Positions 45,468 to 53,945 of a DNA stretch of 64,000 nt are shown here, one piece after another. The translations under genes were made by a program, and so were the position numbers. Position 1 is the stretch's first letter. Each line of letters starts with the position of its first letter. The notes beneath the pieces are model-generated. The model worked only from the letters and a program-made list of their open reading frames with translations, made no database searches and was not told where the DNA came from. The stretch lies in contig CAZCQH010000006.1 of the NCBI GenBank assembly GCA_964500805.1, positions 62,001 to 126,000 on the forward strand, read 5' to 3'. Source of the DNA: Ga0077555 sp964500805 (GTDB lineage Bacteria; Pseudomonadota; Alphaproteobacteria; Rhizobiales; Hyphomicrobiaceae).

Positions 45468-45773
45468 GTGGCGGCGCTGACACTTGCCGTTCTGCTCAAG
45501 GTGCCGCCGTCCGGCGTCACGGAGTTTCAGGCGTACGAGGCGCGGGTTCTCCCGCTGATCGGCGAATACGGTGGCACGTTGCAGCGCCGATTGCGTACGG
45601 GCGATGGCACGGCAGAATGCCACATTATCGTATTTCCAAATCAGGACGCCTTCGAACGTTTCAAGGCTGACCCGCGCCGTGCAGCCGCAACCCCGCTGCT
45701 GATCGCGTCCGGCGCGACCGCGGAGGCCTTCGAAATGGCCGACGTGGAGGGGGCCGATCGAAGCGCTTCTTGA
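45468..45773 (+). CDS. Small dimeric alpha/beta-barrel protein (DUF1330-like)
   Basis: 101 aa with GTG start. The pattern strand-helix-strand-strand-helix with VTEFQAYEARVLPLIGEYGGTLQRRLRT and IIVFPNQDAFERFKADPRR resembles the DUF1330/ABM ferredoxin-like barrel. No catalytic residue is recognisable. It follows the enoyl-CoA hydratase gene by three nt. Confidence 0.65.
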   Translation: MAALTLAVLLKVPPSGVTEFQAYEARVLPLIGEYGGTLQRRLRTGDGTAECHIIVFPNQDAFERFKADPRRAAATPLLIASGATAEAFEMADVEGADRSAS

Positions 45774-45989
45774 TGCGCAGCTCGATGCCGCAGCTAGGCC
45801 GAGCAGCGGCACCGACCCCGATGTTCTGCCTCGTACGCCCAATTAGACGGGTGTGCTCCGCCGCAGACGCATGCATGAGGTTGACTGCGAACCTGTTCTC
45901 CCATCCCCTATCGAGATCCGGTGACTGGATTGAGCCAGACACCGGCGATCATATGGCCGCGATCGCGGCGCCTGAATGGAGTGGCAGGG

Positions 45990-46328
45990 ATGGCCGTCCG
46001 CATGACCAAAGCCTGGACTCCGCTCGAGCCGGCGGCGGTGAAGAAACTCTCGGGCCAGCTCGGTGTCTATCAGCTCGCCGACGCCAAGGGTGATGTCGTA
46101 TTTATTGGGTTTGCGGGCGGACGCTCGCTGTTCGGTTTGCGCGGAGAGGTCGAGAAAGCGCTAACAGAGCCGCCACTTGGCGCCACGCAGTTCCGCGTCG
46201 AGGTCAACCAGCAGTACACCACCCGCTATCAGGAGCTCTTGATGGTGCACGTTCACGATCACGGCGACATCCCTGCCGGCAACAAGGGCAAACCGTTGCC
46301 GCGCCTCGGACGGCTCAGCCCCAATTGA
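45990..46328 (+). CDS. Hypothetical protein
   Basis: 112 aa. VYQLADAKGDVVFIGFAGGRSLFGLRGEVEKAL is followed by FRVEVNQQYTTRYQELLMVHVHDHGDIPAGNKGKPLPRLGRL. This vaguely recalls the GIY-YIG-like segment order (YxL...G..YIGx...L...R), with VFIGFAGGRSLFGLR in the YIG position, but the catalytic Tyr/Arg/Glu set is not complete. It often appears, as I recall, beside acyl-CoA dehydrogenase genes, as here. GGAG eight nt before ATG 45990. Function unknown. Confidence 0.65.
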   Translation: MAVRMTKAWTPLEPAAVKKLSGQLGVYQLADAKGDVVFIGFAGGRSLFGLRGEVEKALTEPPLGATQFRVEVNQQYTTRYQELLMVHVHDHGDIPAGNKGKPLPRLGRLSPN

Positions 46329-46329
46329 G

Positions 46330-46418
46330 GGAATTGGGAATAGGTAGTCGGGAGTAGGGTTGCGTCCTGCTTCAGCGCCGAACTCCCAACTCCCTGTTCC
46401 CAACTTCCCTACTCCCTG
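46330..46418. repeat. GGGA-rich imperfect inverted array
   Basis: The left arm (46331-46361) is built of GGGAATTGGGAATAGG- and GGGAGTAGGG-like units; the right arm (46385-46418) is the complementary kind (CCCAACTCCC, TTCCCTACTCCC). The arms could pair into an imperfect hairpin of about 30 bp. It sits between a hypothetical gene and an acyl-CoA dehydrogenase gene. Similar low-complexity intergenic repeats are known in several proteobacteria. Confidence 0.6.
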
Positions 46419-46426
46419 GATCACCC

Positions 46427-47593
46427 ATGAACCTCGAGCCCACCGAAGAACAACGCGCCATCGTCGCCCAAGTCCGCCGCTTCGTCCGCGAGGAGATCGT
46501 GCCGCTGGAGGACAAGCTCGATCCCGATGCGAGCGAGCTCCCCGAGGAGGACCGCGCCCGCCTCGTCGCCAAGGTCAAGGCCATGGGCCTTTATGGCCTC
46601 GACATACCCGCTGAGTACGGCGGTCCCGGTATCGACATGTCGACACGTGTGCTGCTCGCAATCGAAATGGGCCAGCACCGCGCCGGCCTTTACATGCCCT
46701 GCTACGGCGTCTTCGGTGCCGCCGGTCTGGCGCAGCTCTACGAAGCGACCGAGGAGCAGAAAGAGAAATACCTGCACCCGATGCTGCGCGGCGAGAAGCG
46801 CGCGTTCTTCGGACTGACCGAGCCATCCGGCGGCTCCGATCCCGCTCGCGCCATCAGGACGCGCGCGGTGAAAACCAATGACGGCTGGGTAATCAACGGC
46901 TCCAAAGTCTTCATTTCCGGCGCCGACAAGGCGGACTTCGGCCTTGTCTTCGCACGCACGGACCCCGAGAAGGGCCGCGGCGGCGTCACGTGCTTTATCG
47001 TCGAGACGTCAAATCCCGGCTTCCACGTGCGCCGCATCGTGCACACGCTGCGCTCGTCCCACTACGCGACGGAGCTGTCCTTCACGGACATGAAGGTTGC
47101 CGACAAGGACATTCTGGGGCAGGTCAACAACGGGTTCGCGATTGCGAATGAGCGCCTCTCGCGTCAGCGCATTCCCTATGCCGCACAGTGCCTCGGCCCC
47201 GCCTACAAGGCGCACGAGTTGGCCCTGGAATATGCGAAAGAGCGCGAGACGTTCGGCGCCAAGCTCGCCTCCCGCCAGGCGATCCAGTGGATGCTCGTCG
47301 ACAACGAAATCGACCTCAGGCAGGCGACGTGGATGTGCCTCGCAGCGGCCTCGAAGTGCGACAAGAACGAGCCGTTTCGCATGGAGGCTGGCCTTGCCAA
47401 GCTCGTCGCCAGCGAGGCGGCGGGCCGCGTCGTCGACCGCTCCATGCAGATCTTCGGCGGCTACGGCATGACCAAGGATTTCCCGTTCGAACGCTGGTAT
47501 CGGGAACTGCGTATCCGCCGCGTCGGCGAGGGCCCGAACGAGGTGCAGCGCCACGTCGTCGCGCGCGATCTCCTGGGCAGCGGGCTGAAGTGA
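46427..47593 (+). CDS. Acyl-CoA dehydrogenase
   Basis: 388 aa, normal length. FAD and substrate motifs: FFGLTEPSGGSDPARAIRTRAV (about 125-146), VINGSKVFISGADKADFGLVFART and the C-terminal QIFGGYGMTKDFPFERWYRELRIRRVGEGPNEVQRHVVARDLL. The catalytic base should be in the ERWYRELR-GEGPNEV region, where the Glu of GEGPNEV is present as in short- and medium-chain enzymes. First step of beta-oxidation of an unknown acyl-CoA. Downstream is a TctC remnant. Confidence 0.92.
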   Translation: MNLEPTEEQRAIVAQVRRFVREEIVPLEDKLDPDASELPEEDRARLVAKVKAMGLYGLDIPAEYGGPGIDMSTRVLLAIEMGQHRAGLYMPCYGVFGAAGLAQLYEATEEQKEKYLHPMLRGEKRAFFGLTEPSGGSDPARAIRTRAVKTNDGWVINGSKVFISGADKADFGLVFARTDPEKGRGGVTCFIVETSNPGFHVRRIVHTLRSSHYATELSFTDMKVADKDILGQVNNGFAIANERLSRQRIPYAAQCLGPAYKAHELALEYAKERETFGAKLASRQAIQWMLVDNEIDLRQATWMCLAAASKCDKNEPFRMEAGLAKLVASEAAGRVVDRSMQIFGGYGMTKDFPFERWYRELRIRRVGEGPNEVQRHVVARDLLGSGLK

Positions 47594-47659
47594 CGCCGAC
47601 GAAGCAGCGCCATGCGCAGCGATACGTTGGGGTAAACCGAATGACCGCGCTTGGTCGAC

Positions 47660-47868
47660 ATGCCTGCAAGCCTCGCCATACTGGCCGCGGCAGCGATGAC
47701 AGTCGCCAGCCCGAGCATCGCCCGCGGTTATACCTCCTCAAGCGACGCATGATCGACACCGGCCTTTTTCCCATGGAGGAGAAGCCGGAGGAGCTCGCGG
47801 AGATGAACAAGCAAGAGGTCGCCCCCTATGCCGAATGGGTCAAGCGCGTGAACTTCAGAACCGATTGA
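47660..47868 (+). pseudogene. Remnant of a TctC-type substrate-binding protein
   Basis: From ATG 47660 the frame reads a signal peptide followed by the start of a Bug/TctC receptor (SIARGYTSSSD), then stops. In a second frame up to 47868 the typical TctC C-terminus appears (EELAEMNKQEVAPYAEWVKRV, compare the family's EEFAAxIxxEIAKWxxVVK). About 250 residues between are missing. So only the two ends of a periplasmic tricarboxylate-type receptor gene remain. Confidence 0.6.
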
Positions 47869-47873
47869 TCGGA

Positions 47874-48257
47874 ATGCGCTGTCCGTGCCGAAAGAAAAGT
47901 GAGACGACGGACTACGCAGATTGCTGCGAGCGTTATCACGCGGCCAGTAAGATTGCGCCGACCGCTGAGGCGCTCATGCGCTCGCGCTATTCGGCATATG
48001 TGGTGAAGAATGCCAACTACATCTTGAGCAGCTGGCACCCATCGACCCGACCGGCGGACATTCCGTTCATTGCCGGGCAGGAGTGGCTGCAGCTACGCAT
48101 CGTTTCGACGGCGACGGAGACTGGCGGCGATCGTGCAACGGTGGAGTTCATCGCCCGCTCCCGCATTGGGGGCAAGACACACGTGCTGCACGAAATTTCC
48201 CGTTTCGTGCGCGAGAGTGGGCGCTGGCTTTATCTCGATGGCACGCTGTCTGGTTGA
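47874..48257 (+). CDS. YchJ-like SEC-C motif protein (UPF0225)
   Basis: 127 aa. The N-terminal metal motif is MRCPCRKKSETTDYADCCERYH, the Cys-x-Cys...Cys-Cys/His SEC-C zinc site of YchJ. APTAEALMRSRYSAYVVKNANYILSSWHPSTRP and the beta-rich NTF2-like remainder follow. The function of YchJ is unknown. The start is at the ATG 47874, six nt after the remnant above. Confidence 0.85.
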   Translation: MRCPCRKKSETTDYADCCERYHAASKIAPTAEALMRSRYSAYVVKNANYILSSWHPSTRPADIPFIAGQEWLQLRIVSTATETGGDRATVEFIARSRIGGKTHVLHEISRFVRESGRWLYLDGTLSG

Positions 48258-48339
48258 AATGACGAGGGCGGGGCCACGCTGGCTCCCGCCCTTTATTGCG
48301 CTTCTGCGCTATCGCAGAGTGATGCGGCTCGCGCGCCGA

Positions 48340-48843
48340 TCAGTTCGGGTCCTTGGCTTTGATCGGCGGGGGTGTTTTCGCAGGCGTTGCGGAGGCCGGC
48401 TTAGCGGCAGGCGCCGGTGCGGGTGCAGCGGCTGCGCCTGTGACGCCTGCCTTCGGCGCTTCCACCTTCTTCGCGTTCACCTTCGGTGCAGCGTCGCTTT
48501 TCGACGCGGCCGGTGGAGCGGGAGTACTGGCCGTCTGGCCACCGTCGCCCCAGCACACGGTTGCCGTCGCCTTGCAAGTGTGCTCGTCGAAGAAGCCGAA
48601 GTCGAGAAACAGTTCGCAGGTCACGTCCTTCTTGCCGGTCGTGTACTTCTTGATGCCGTTTTGTGCCGCCCAATCGGCGATGTGTTTATCGAGCAGTGCC
48701 TGGGCGTCCTTGGTCGGCCCCTCCTTGCCGTAATCGTTCACGGAAAAGCCGAGCTTGGTGCACTTGGCGGCGGCGGGAAGTGCGCCGACGGCCAGGACGG
48801 CGGCGGCGATCGCAGTCGCGGAGATCATTCTGGCAATTGCCAT
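48340..48843 (-). CDS. Hypothetical secreted protein with Ala/Pro-rich tail
   Basis: 167 aa. The signal peptide (1-26) ends PAAAKC. The mature domain of about 75 residues has four Cys (KCTKLGFSVNDYGKEG, VTCELFLDFGFFDEHTCKATATVCWGDGG), likely two disulfides, and is followed by a Lys/Ala/Pro low-complexity tail. GAGG lies before the ATG. No family name is certain. Probably periplasmic. Confidence 0.75.
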   Translation of the reverse strand: MAIARMISATAIAAAVLAVGALPAAAKCTKLGFSVNDYGKEGPTKDAQALLDKHIADWAAQNGIKKYTTGKKDVTCELFLDFGFFDEHTCKATATVCWGDGGQTASTPAPPAASKSDAAPKVNAKKVEAPKAGVTGAAAAPAPAPAAKPASATPAKTPPPIKAKDPN

Positions 48844-49100
48844 GACAGCCTCGGGCCAAAGTTGGCGTTGGTCGAGCTATAGCCAGGGCGCAGCCACGAC
48901 GCCACCCAAAGCAGCCATACCGTCAACAGGCAATTTCACCTGTTGTACAAATGGTTCACTCAGTCATCGATGGCACTAGACCGCGCAATTGGACAGTCCA
49001 TTTGATCGATGTCGCCAATGGCCTCAGTACCGCTGCCAGCTTCGGATTCGGCAGGACATCGCATTGCTCAAGTGCGCACTATCGAGGGGCGGAAAGTAGC

Positions 49101-49466
49101 TCAATGCATGTAGGGCGAGTCGCCACCGCGTGGAGCCACTCCGGAATCGAAGAAGAAGCCGTGGTCGAAGGGCCCAGACGACGTTTGCCGGTCGAGAAGT
49201 GGGTCGCGATAGAGGTAGGATCCGCCGTAGAGCGTGCGGCTGCTGCCATACGTGTTAATGCTGTCGGCCGCGTAGTACGAATACCCGCCGCGGCGCTGGA
49301 CGAACCCGCGCACCTGTGCACCGCGCTTGCGGTAGTAGCCCGCCTTCGGGTGCTCGCTGATCTGGGCACCTTCGTCCGCCTTGCGCGGCTTGCCGCCGGC
49401 CAGCGCTTCCCCGGAACCGGCCAATGCAAGGGCTGCAGCACAGGCGGCAAGAATCAATTTCATCAT
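49101..49466 (-). CDS. Hypothetical small secreted protein
   Basis: 121 aa. The signal peptide MMKLILAACAAALALAGSGEALA is followed by a basic, Tyr/Gly/Ser-rich mature part (YYRKRGAQVRGFVQRRGGYSYYAADSINTYGSSRTLYGGSYLYRDPLLDRQ). I recall similar short exported proteins in Bradyrhizobium and relatives without a function. ATG 49466 or the next ATG fits best. The 257 nt between it and the previous gene hold nothing recognisable. Confidence 0.7.
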   Translation of the reverse strand: MMKLILAACAAALALAGSGEALAGGKPRKADEGAQISEHPKAGYYRKRGAQVRGFVQRRGGYSYYAADSINTYGSSRTLYGGSYLYRDPLLDRQTSSGPFDHGFFFDSGVAPRGGDSPYMH

Positions 49467-49694
49467 GGCATCCATCCAGGTCGCGACCACTGAAGCATAG
49501 CGCAGGAGATGAAGAAAGTGTTGCCGGCACGTGAACCTGCAGCCGTTTGCAGCTCGCTGTGACCCAAACACAACGCCTGATCCGCAATGACATCTGCTTT
49601 CCCAGCAAGAAGCGTGCGAAGCCAGTGTGGCCAGGGCTATGCTCCGAGGCGTTTCCGTGAGTCTGCGGCACATTCGTCATCTCTGGAGGATGCC

Positions 49695-49988
49695 ATGGAT
49701 ATCGTCAGCTTGATCATTCAGCTCGCAGGCGGTGCGGCCGGCGGCAACATCGCCGGCTCGCTTCTGAAAAACATGAGCCTTGGTCCGGGCGGGAACGCGA
49801 TTGCCGGCGCGATCGGTGGGCTGCTCGGCGGAAACATACTGAACAGCGCACTGGGCATTGGCAAAGCAGCGGCGACGGCAGGGCTCGATATCGGCGCCGT
49901 AATCAGCCTAATCGCTGGCAGCGGCGTCGGTGGTGGCGTCATGATGGTGCTGGTCGGCCTGCTGCGTTCAATCTTCGCGAAGCAGTGA
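49695..49988 (+). CDS. Glycine-zipper-like hydrophobic small protein
   Basis: 97 aa, very rich in Gly, Ala and Leu. Repeated small-residue patterns (LAGGAAGGNIAGSLL, AIAGAIGGLLGGNILNS, GSGVGGGVMMVLVGLL) suggest three to four membrane-inserting helices packing by glycine zippers. GGAGG before ATG 49695 decides the start. No domain with known activity. Divergent from the secreted protein gene across 228 nt. Confidence 0.72.
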   Translation: MDIVSLIIQLAGGAAGGNIAGSLLKNMSLGPGGNAIAGAIGGLLGGNILNSALGIGKAAATAGLDIGAVISLIAGSGVGGGVMMVLVGLLRSIFAKQ

Positions 49989-50127
49989 CGCGACTTCCGA
50001 AGGTTGGTGTGCCCTAGCAGATGTGCTTTCGGTTGTGGACGACACCCTTTTATTCGATCTCGAGCGGTGTGCTCCTGAGGCGTGCCAGGGCGCTTGCCAG
50101 CAGGTTCTCTGGCGATGCGAAGCATGG

Positions 50128-50154
50128 TTATCAAATCGTTAATATATTTGATAA
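50128..50154. repeat. AT-rich perfect inverted repeat
   Basis: TTATCAAAT (50128-50136), nine nt, then its exact reverse complement ATTTGATAA (50146-50154). It looks like an operator for a dimeric regulator and lies 17 nt before the conserved element at 50172, as an upstream control site would. Confidence 0.6.
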
Positions 50155-50171
50155 AATTCGATCTTCGCGCT

Positions 50172-50257
50172 GTTGCGTTCCAAGGGGGTCTAGGCGCTCG
50201 CGACAGCGAGTGGCTACCCCCCCCTAGCCAACACCCCTGTGACCCCACTAGAAACGC
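50172..50257 (+). repeat. Conserved structured intergenic element, copy 2
   Basis: GTTGCGTTCCAAGG (50172-50185), 20 nt, then GCGAGTGGCTA, eight C, TAGCC (50206-50229), matching the copy at 8669 with identical block spacing. A hairpin GCTCGC-GACA-GCGAGT forms in this copy, and GGGGGT can pair with the C-run. GCGTT (50175-50179) and AACGC (50253-50257) can close the element. Candidate small RNA or repeat. Confidence 0.55.
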
Positions 50258-50469
50258 ATCCTAGCGCAACTGGGAGGCATTTCAGCATCGAGCTTCGCCC
50301 GACCACCCCCATCGCGGCGAGTTGCAGATGGAAATCGTTCGTGTTGATACCTGCTGATAAGTGATCGCTATTCAATTTGCACTTAACGCGTGCATATGGC
50401 GGATATTTTCTTCAGTTCGTCGGCGTTGCCGCTCGCCGCCAATCCGGCCCCCTGAGCAACCTGCTCGGG

Positions 50470-51360
50470 TCATGCCTCAGCGCATCCGGCGAGCCAGGTG
50501 AGACGGTGGCTTCCTTCGCCTTGCGCAAGCCGCTGGCAGAGGAACGGCAGCAGAGCTTTCAATCTCTCGTCGAGACGGAAGGGCGGGTTTGTGATGACAA
50601 GCGCCGTTGCCTGAAGCCGCGCTTCCACAGAAGTGCGCCCGACCCGCAGTTCAGCCAATAGAATTTTCCTGGGCCCAGCTTTGGCTGCCAGCCGATAGAA
50701 GTGCTGCACGGCAAGGACGTCCTTTATAGGCAGCCAAATCAGCATGCTGCCCGTCTCGAAGCGGCGGTGCGCCTCCATCATCGCTTTGACGAGGCGGTCG
50801 AACTCGCCTGCCTCTTCGAACGGCGGATCGACCAGTACCAAGCCGCGGCGCTCCTTCGGCGGCAGCAAGGCCTTCAAAGCTTGCCATCCGTCAATCGTCA
50901 TCATCTTTGCACGGGGATCGCGGCCAATCGCTTCTTCGAGCGCCTTTCGATCTTCTGGATGCAGCTCGTTGGCGATCAGGCGATCCTGCTTCCGCATCAG
51001 CCGTAGTGCCAGGACTGGCGAGCCGGGGTACGTCTTCAGTGCGCCTTGGGGGCCAGCGACAGCTCCCGAATGCTCGGCATTCACTGCCAGGACGGCATCG
51101 AGGTAAGGCTTCAAGATTTCGCCAGCAGCCGTCGGTAGCGGTACAGCGTCCGGTCCGAGCAGCCGGCCGATGCCATCTCGCCATTCGCCCGTCTTCAGTG
51201 CTGCCGCGCCTGCAAGATCATACCGTCCGCTCCCGGCATGCGTGTCGATCACGCGAAACGCAGCCGGCTTCAGCTTCAAATGCTCGATGATCAGCGCCAG
51301 CACGGCGTGCTTCAGCACATCCGCGAAATTGCCGGCATGGAACGCGTGGCGGTAGTTCAT
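50470..51360 (-). CDS. rlmJ: 23S rRNA (adenine2030-N6)-methyltransferase
   Basis: 296 aa. The start MNYRHAFHAGNFADVLKHAVLALII is the RlmJ hallmark. The SAM region is VIDTHAGSGRYDL, and the N6-adenine catalytic motif is DPPFE (in VLVDPPFEEAGEF). RlmJ methylates A2030 of 23S rRNA. The ATG at 51360 gives the standard N-terminus. It stands alone. Confidence 0.95.
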   Translation of the reverse strand: MNYRHAFHAGNFADVLKHAVLALIIEHLKLKPAAFRVIDTHAGSGRYDLAGAAALKTGEWRDGIGRLLGPDAVPLPTAAGEILKPYLDAVLAVNAEHSGAVAGPQGALKTYPGSPVLALRLMRKQDRLIANELHPEDRKALEEAIGRDPRAKMMTIDGWQALKALLPPKERRGLVLVDPPFEEAGEFDRLVKAMMEAHRRFETGSMLIWLPIKDVLAVQHFYRLAAKAGPRKILLAELRVGRTSVEARLQATALVITNPPFRLDERLKALLPFLCQRLAQGEGSHRLTWLAGCAEA

Positions 51361-51508
51361 GGCGAGCGGTTTGACCCGCGCAAGAGACAAGCGTCAAGTC
51401 GAAGGCTTCAATGCGCGAGAGGCCTGCTGGTTCTGCCCGGGACCGTCGGCATGGTGCCGAAGTCGAACGAGCCTGCCACAGCAGTCACGCGTAGGTGCGA
51501 ATGGCGCC

Positions 51509-51874
51509 TCAATGCAAGCCGATGTCGGTCAGTTTGGCCTTGAGCTCGTCGCGGTCGAAGGGCTTCAAGAGATACTCGTCGGCGCCGGCGGCGAAAGCAC
51601 GGGCGAGCTCCGCGGGATCGTTCTCCGCCGTGCAGTAGATCACATAGGGTCGACGCTCGAACTTGGCGAGGCGCAGCGCGGTCAAGAACTCGATGCCGTT
51701 CATGACCGGCATGTGCGTGTCGAGCAGAATCGCGTCCGGCAGCTCGGCCTGGCAGCGCTCGATCGCCTCCTGGCCGTTTTCGGCCTCCATCGCCTCGATC
51801 TGCATGGTCTCCAGGATACGGCGGGCAACCTTGCGGATCACTTCCGAGTCATCGACGACGAGACAGCGCTTCAT
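51509..51874 (-). CDS. Single-domain response regulator (CheY-like receiver)
   Basis: 121 aa, receiver only: acidic pair VVDDSE (about 6-11), phospho-acceptor Asp in AILLDTHMPVMNG (about 53), Thr/Ser in IYCTAEND and Lys in YLLKPFDRDE. There is no output domain, so it must act by protein contacts, as DivK, CpdR or CheY do; which one cannot be told. CGGA eight nt before the ATG at 51874. No kinase gene is adjacent. Confidence 0.9.
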   Translation of the reverse strand: MKRCLVVDDSEVIRKVARRILETMQIEAMEAENGQEAIERCQAELPDAILLDTHMPVMNGIEFLTALRLAKFERRPYVIYCTAENDPAELARAFAAGADEYLLKPFDRDELKAKLTDIGLH

Positions 51875-52108
51875 GGAACCATTCCGGACATGGGTCATCG
51901 CAATGCCGCCTGAGCGTGCTGGCGGGATGATCCGCATCCTGAAGGCGAGCGGTTAACGAAAGGCAAACGTCCGCATCGATTTCGTGCGCAAAATGCAGCT
52001 CTGACCACCAGAACACCGCTTGCACGGGTGCTGAGGGCGGGCGATGGTGTCGCTCTTCCGGAACAAACGAGCACTTGAGAACCCTCGCGCTGAGCCCAGG
52101 AGCAAGCC

Positions 52109-53845
52109 ATGGTCGACAGCTTCGATCTCGTCATCCGCAACGGCACCATCATCGACGGCACCGGCGCCGCTGGCTTCGAGGCCGACGTCGGCATCTCGAA
52201 TGGCGTCATCGGTGCAGTCGGCAAGTCCCTCGGCAAGGGCCGCGACGAGATCGACGCCAAGGGCCAGATCGTGACGCCTGGCTTCGTCGATCTTCACACG
52301 CACTACGACGCACAGGTGACTTGGGCGAGCGAAATCACGCCCTCGAGCTGGAACGGCGTCACAACCGCCGTGATCGGCAACTGCGGGGTCGGTTTTGCAC
52401 CGTGCAGGCCCGAGCAGCGCGACATGCTCATAAAGCTTATGGAAGGCGTCGAGGACATTCCTGAGGTCGTGCTCACGGAAGGTCTGCCATGGAACTGGCA
52501 TACGTTCGAGGACTATCTCGATGCCCTGGAGGCGCGGCCGTTCGATCTCGATGTCGTGACGCAGGTGCCGCACGCAGCACTCCGTGTCTACGTGATGGGC
52601 CAGCGGGGCGCTGATCGTGAGCCGGCCACGGCGGATGACCGCGCCAAGATGGCGGCACTTGCTGCCGCTGGCGTCCGTGCCGGAGCGCTGGGCTTCTCGA
52701 CCTCGCGCACGATCAATCATAAGACGCTCGATGGTCGTCATATCCCGACTCTCAGGGCCGACGAGGCTGAGCTCACCGAAATTGCGCTCGCGCTCTCGAA
52801 TGTCGGCGCCGGCTGGCTGCAGGTGATCTCCGACTTCGACGAGCCCGAGGAGGAAATGGCCTTGCTTCGGCGCCTCGTCGAGCGCTCGCGCCGACCCATG
52901 TCGATCACCATTCTGCAGCGCGACAACAAGCCGGAGGAGTGGCGCCGCCTGATGGGGCGCATCGATGAGGCGCAAGCCGCGGGCCACCAGATGATGGGCC
53001 AGGTGCTGACGCGCCCAACGGGCATCCTGCTCGGCTTCGAGATTTCCCAGAACCCGTTCCTCGGCCGGCCCAGCTGGAAGCAGATCGAGCATCTGCAGTT
53101 CGCCGAGAAGATGAAGCACTTGCGCAATCCAGAGTTCCGCGCGCGCCTCATCGGCGAGACCATTGACGATGAAGTCTTAAAGCGTCGAGTCACGAAGTGG
53201 GACCGCATCTTCCCGCTCGGCGATCCGCCGAACTATGAGCCCGCCGGAGAGACGAGCGTTGCTGCCCGTGCCGCGCGTGAGGGCCGCCCGCCCGCCGAGG
53301 TCGTCTACGACATGCTGCTCGAGAAGGACGGTAAGGCGATACTCTATCGCCCGCTCTCCAACTACACGTATGGCACGCTCGACACCGTGCACGACATGAT
53401 GACTCATCCGAACACGCTGGTGGGTCTCGGCGATGGTGGCGCGCACGTCGGCGTGCTCTGCGATGCGAGCGCCATCACCTATATGCTGACACATTGGACC
53501 CGCGACCGCACGCGCGGTCCCAAGCTGCCGCTGCCGTGGGCAATCAAGCGGCTCACCAGCGACAACGCTCGTGCAATTGGGTTGAATGACCGCGGCGTCG
53601 TCCGCCGAGGCGCCAAGGCCGATCTTAACGTGATTGCTTATGATCGCATGCGGCTTAAGGCCCCTGAGGTCGTCTATGATCTACCCAGCGGCGGGCGCCG
53701 CCTGATCCAGAAAACCGAAGGCTACAGCGCGACAATAGTTGCCGGGAAGATCGTAACTCGCGATGGTTCTGCGACCGGCAAGCTTCCCGGTCGTTTGGTC
53801 CGCGGTCCCAAATCGGCTCCCCCTTTGGCTCAAGCGGCAGAGTGA
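52109..53845 (+). CDS. Amidohydrolase, N-acyl-D-amino-acid deacylase-like
   Basis: 578 aa. Composite beta-sandwich plus TIM barrel of the amidohydrolase superfamily. HxH is in GFVDLHTHYDAQ (about 66-74), ITPSSWNGVTTAVIGNCGVGFAPC is typical of D-aminoacylases, and the late metal Asp/His lie in GLGDGGAHVGV. Related enzymes deacylate N-acyl-D-amino acids or act on dihydropyrimidine-like rings. CAGGAGC precedes the ATG. Monocistronic; a GC hairpin follows at 53895. Confidence 0.88.
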   Translation: MVDSFDLVIRNGTIIDGTGAAGFEADVGISNGVIGAVGKSLGKGRDEIDAKGQIVTPGFVDLHTHYDAQVTWASEITPSSWNGVTTAVIGNCGVGFAPCRPEQRDMLIKLMEGVEDIPEVVLTEGLPWNWHTFEDYLDALEARPFDLDVVTQVPHAALRVYVMGQRGADREPATADDRAKMAALAAAGVRAGALGFSTSRTINHKTLDGRHIPTLRADEAELTEIALALSNVGAGWLQVISDFDEPEEEMALLRRLVERSRRPMSITILQRDNKPEEWRRLMGRIDEAQAAGHQMMGQVLTRPTGILLGFEISQNPFLGRPSWKQIEHLQFAEKMKHLRNPEFRARLIGETIDDEVLKRRVTKWDRIFPLGDPPNYEPAGETSVAARAAREGRPPAEVVYDMLLEKDGKAILYRPLSNYTYGTLDTVHDMMTHPNTLVGLGDGGAHVGVLCDASAITYMLTHWTRDRTRGPKLPLPWAIKRLTSDNARAIGLNDRGVVRRGAKADLNVIAYDRMRLKAPEVVYDLPSGGRRLIQKTEGYSATIVAGKIVTRDGSATGKLPGRLVRGPKSAPPLAQAAE

Positions 53846-53894
53846 GTCGAATGCGCAGAAAGGCCTGAGGCTGTTTTGTGTCTCGCAACGAAAT

Positions 53895-53921
53895 ACGCCG
53901 CGACCGGATTGGCCGCGGCGT
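53895..53921. terminator. GC hairpin between convergent genes
   Basis: ACGCCGCG (53895-53902) pairs with CGCGGCGT (53914-53921). It lies between the ends of the amidohydrolase and the EF-hand gene. There is no real T-run on the + strand, and only ATTTCGTT on the minus strand, so at most a weak bidirectional terminator. Confidence 0.45.
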
Positions 53922-53945
53922 TCACCAGTCACCGGAGCGAGCTCG

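Larger units (their letters stand above)
49989..50469. other. Intergenic region of 481 bp with two structured elements
   Basis: No convincing gene. It holds an AT-rich inverted repeat (50128-50154) directly followed by the second copy of the conserved C-run element (50172-50257); both are listed separately. Both flanking genes end here, so the region is not a promoter for either, which makes an independent transcript plausible. Confidence 0.55.
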
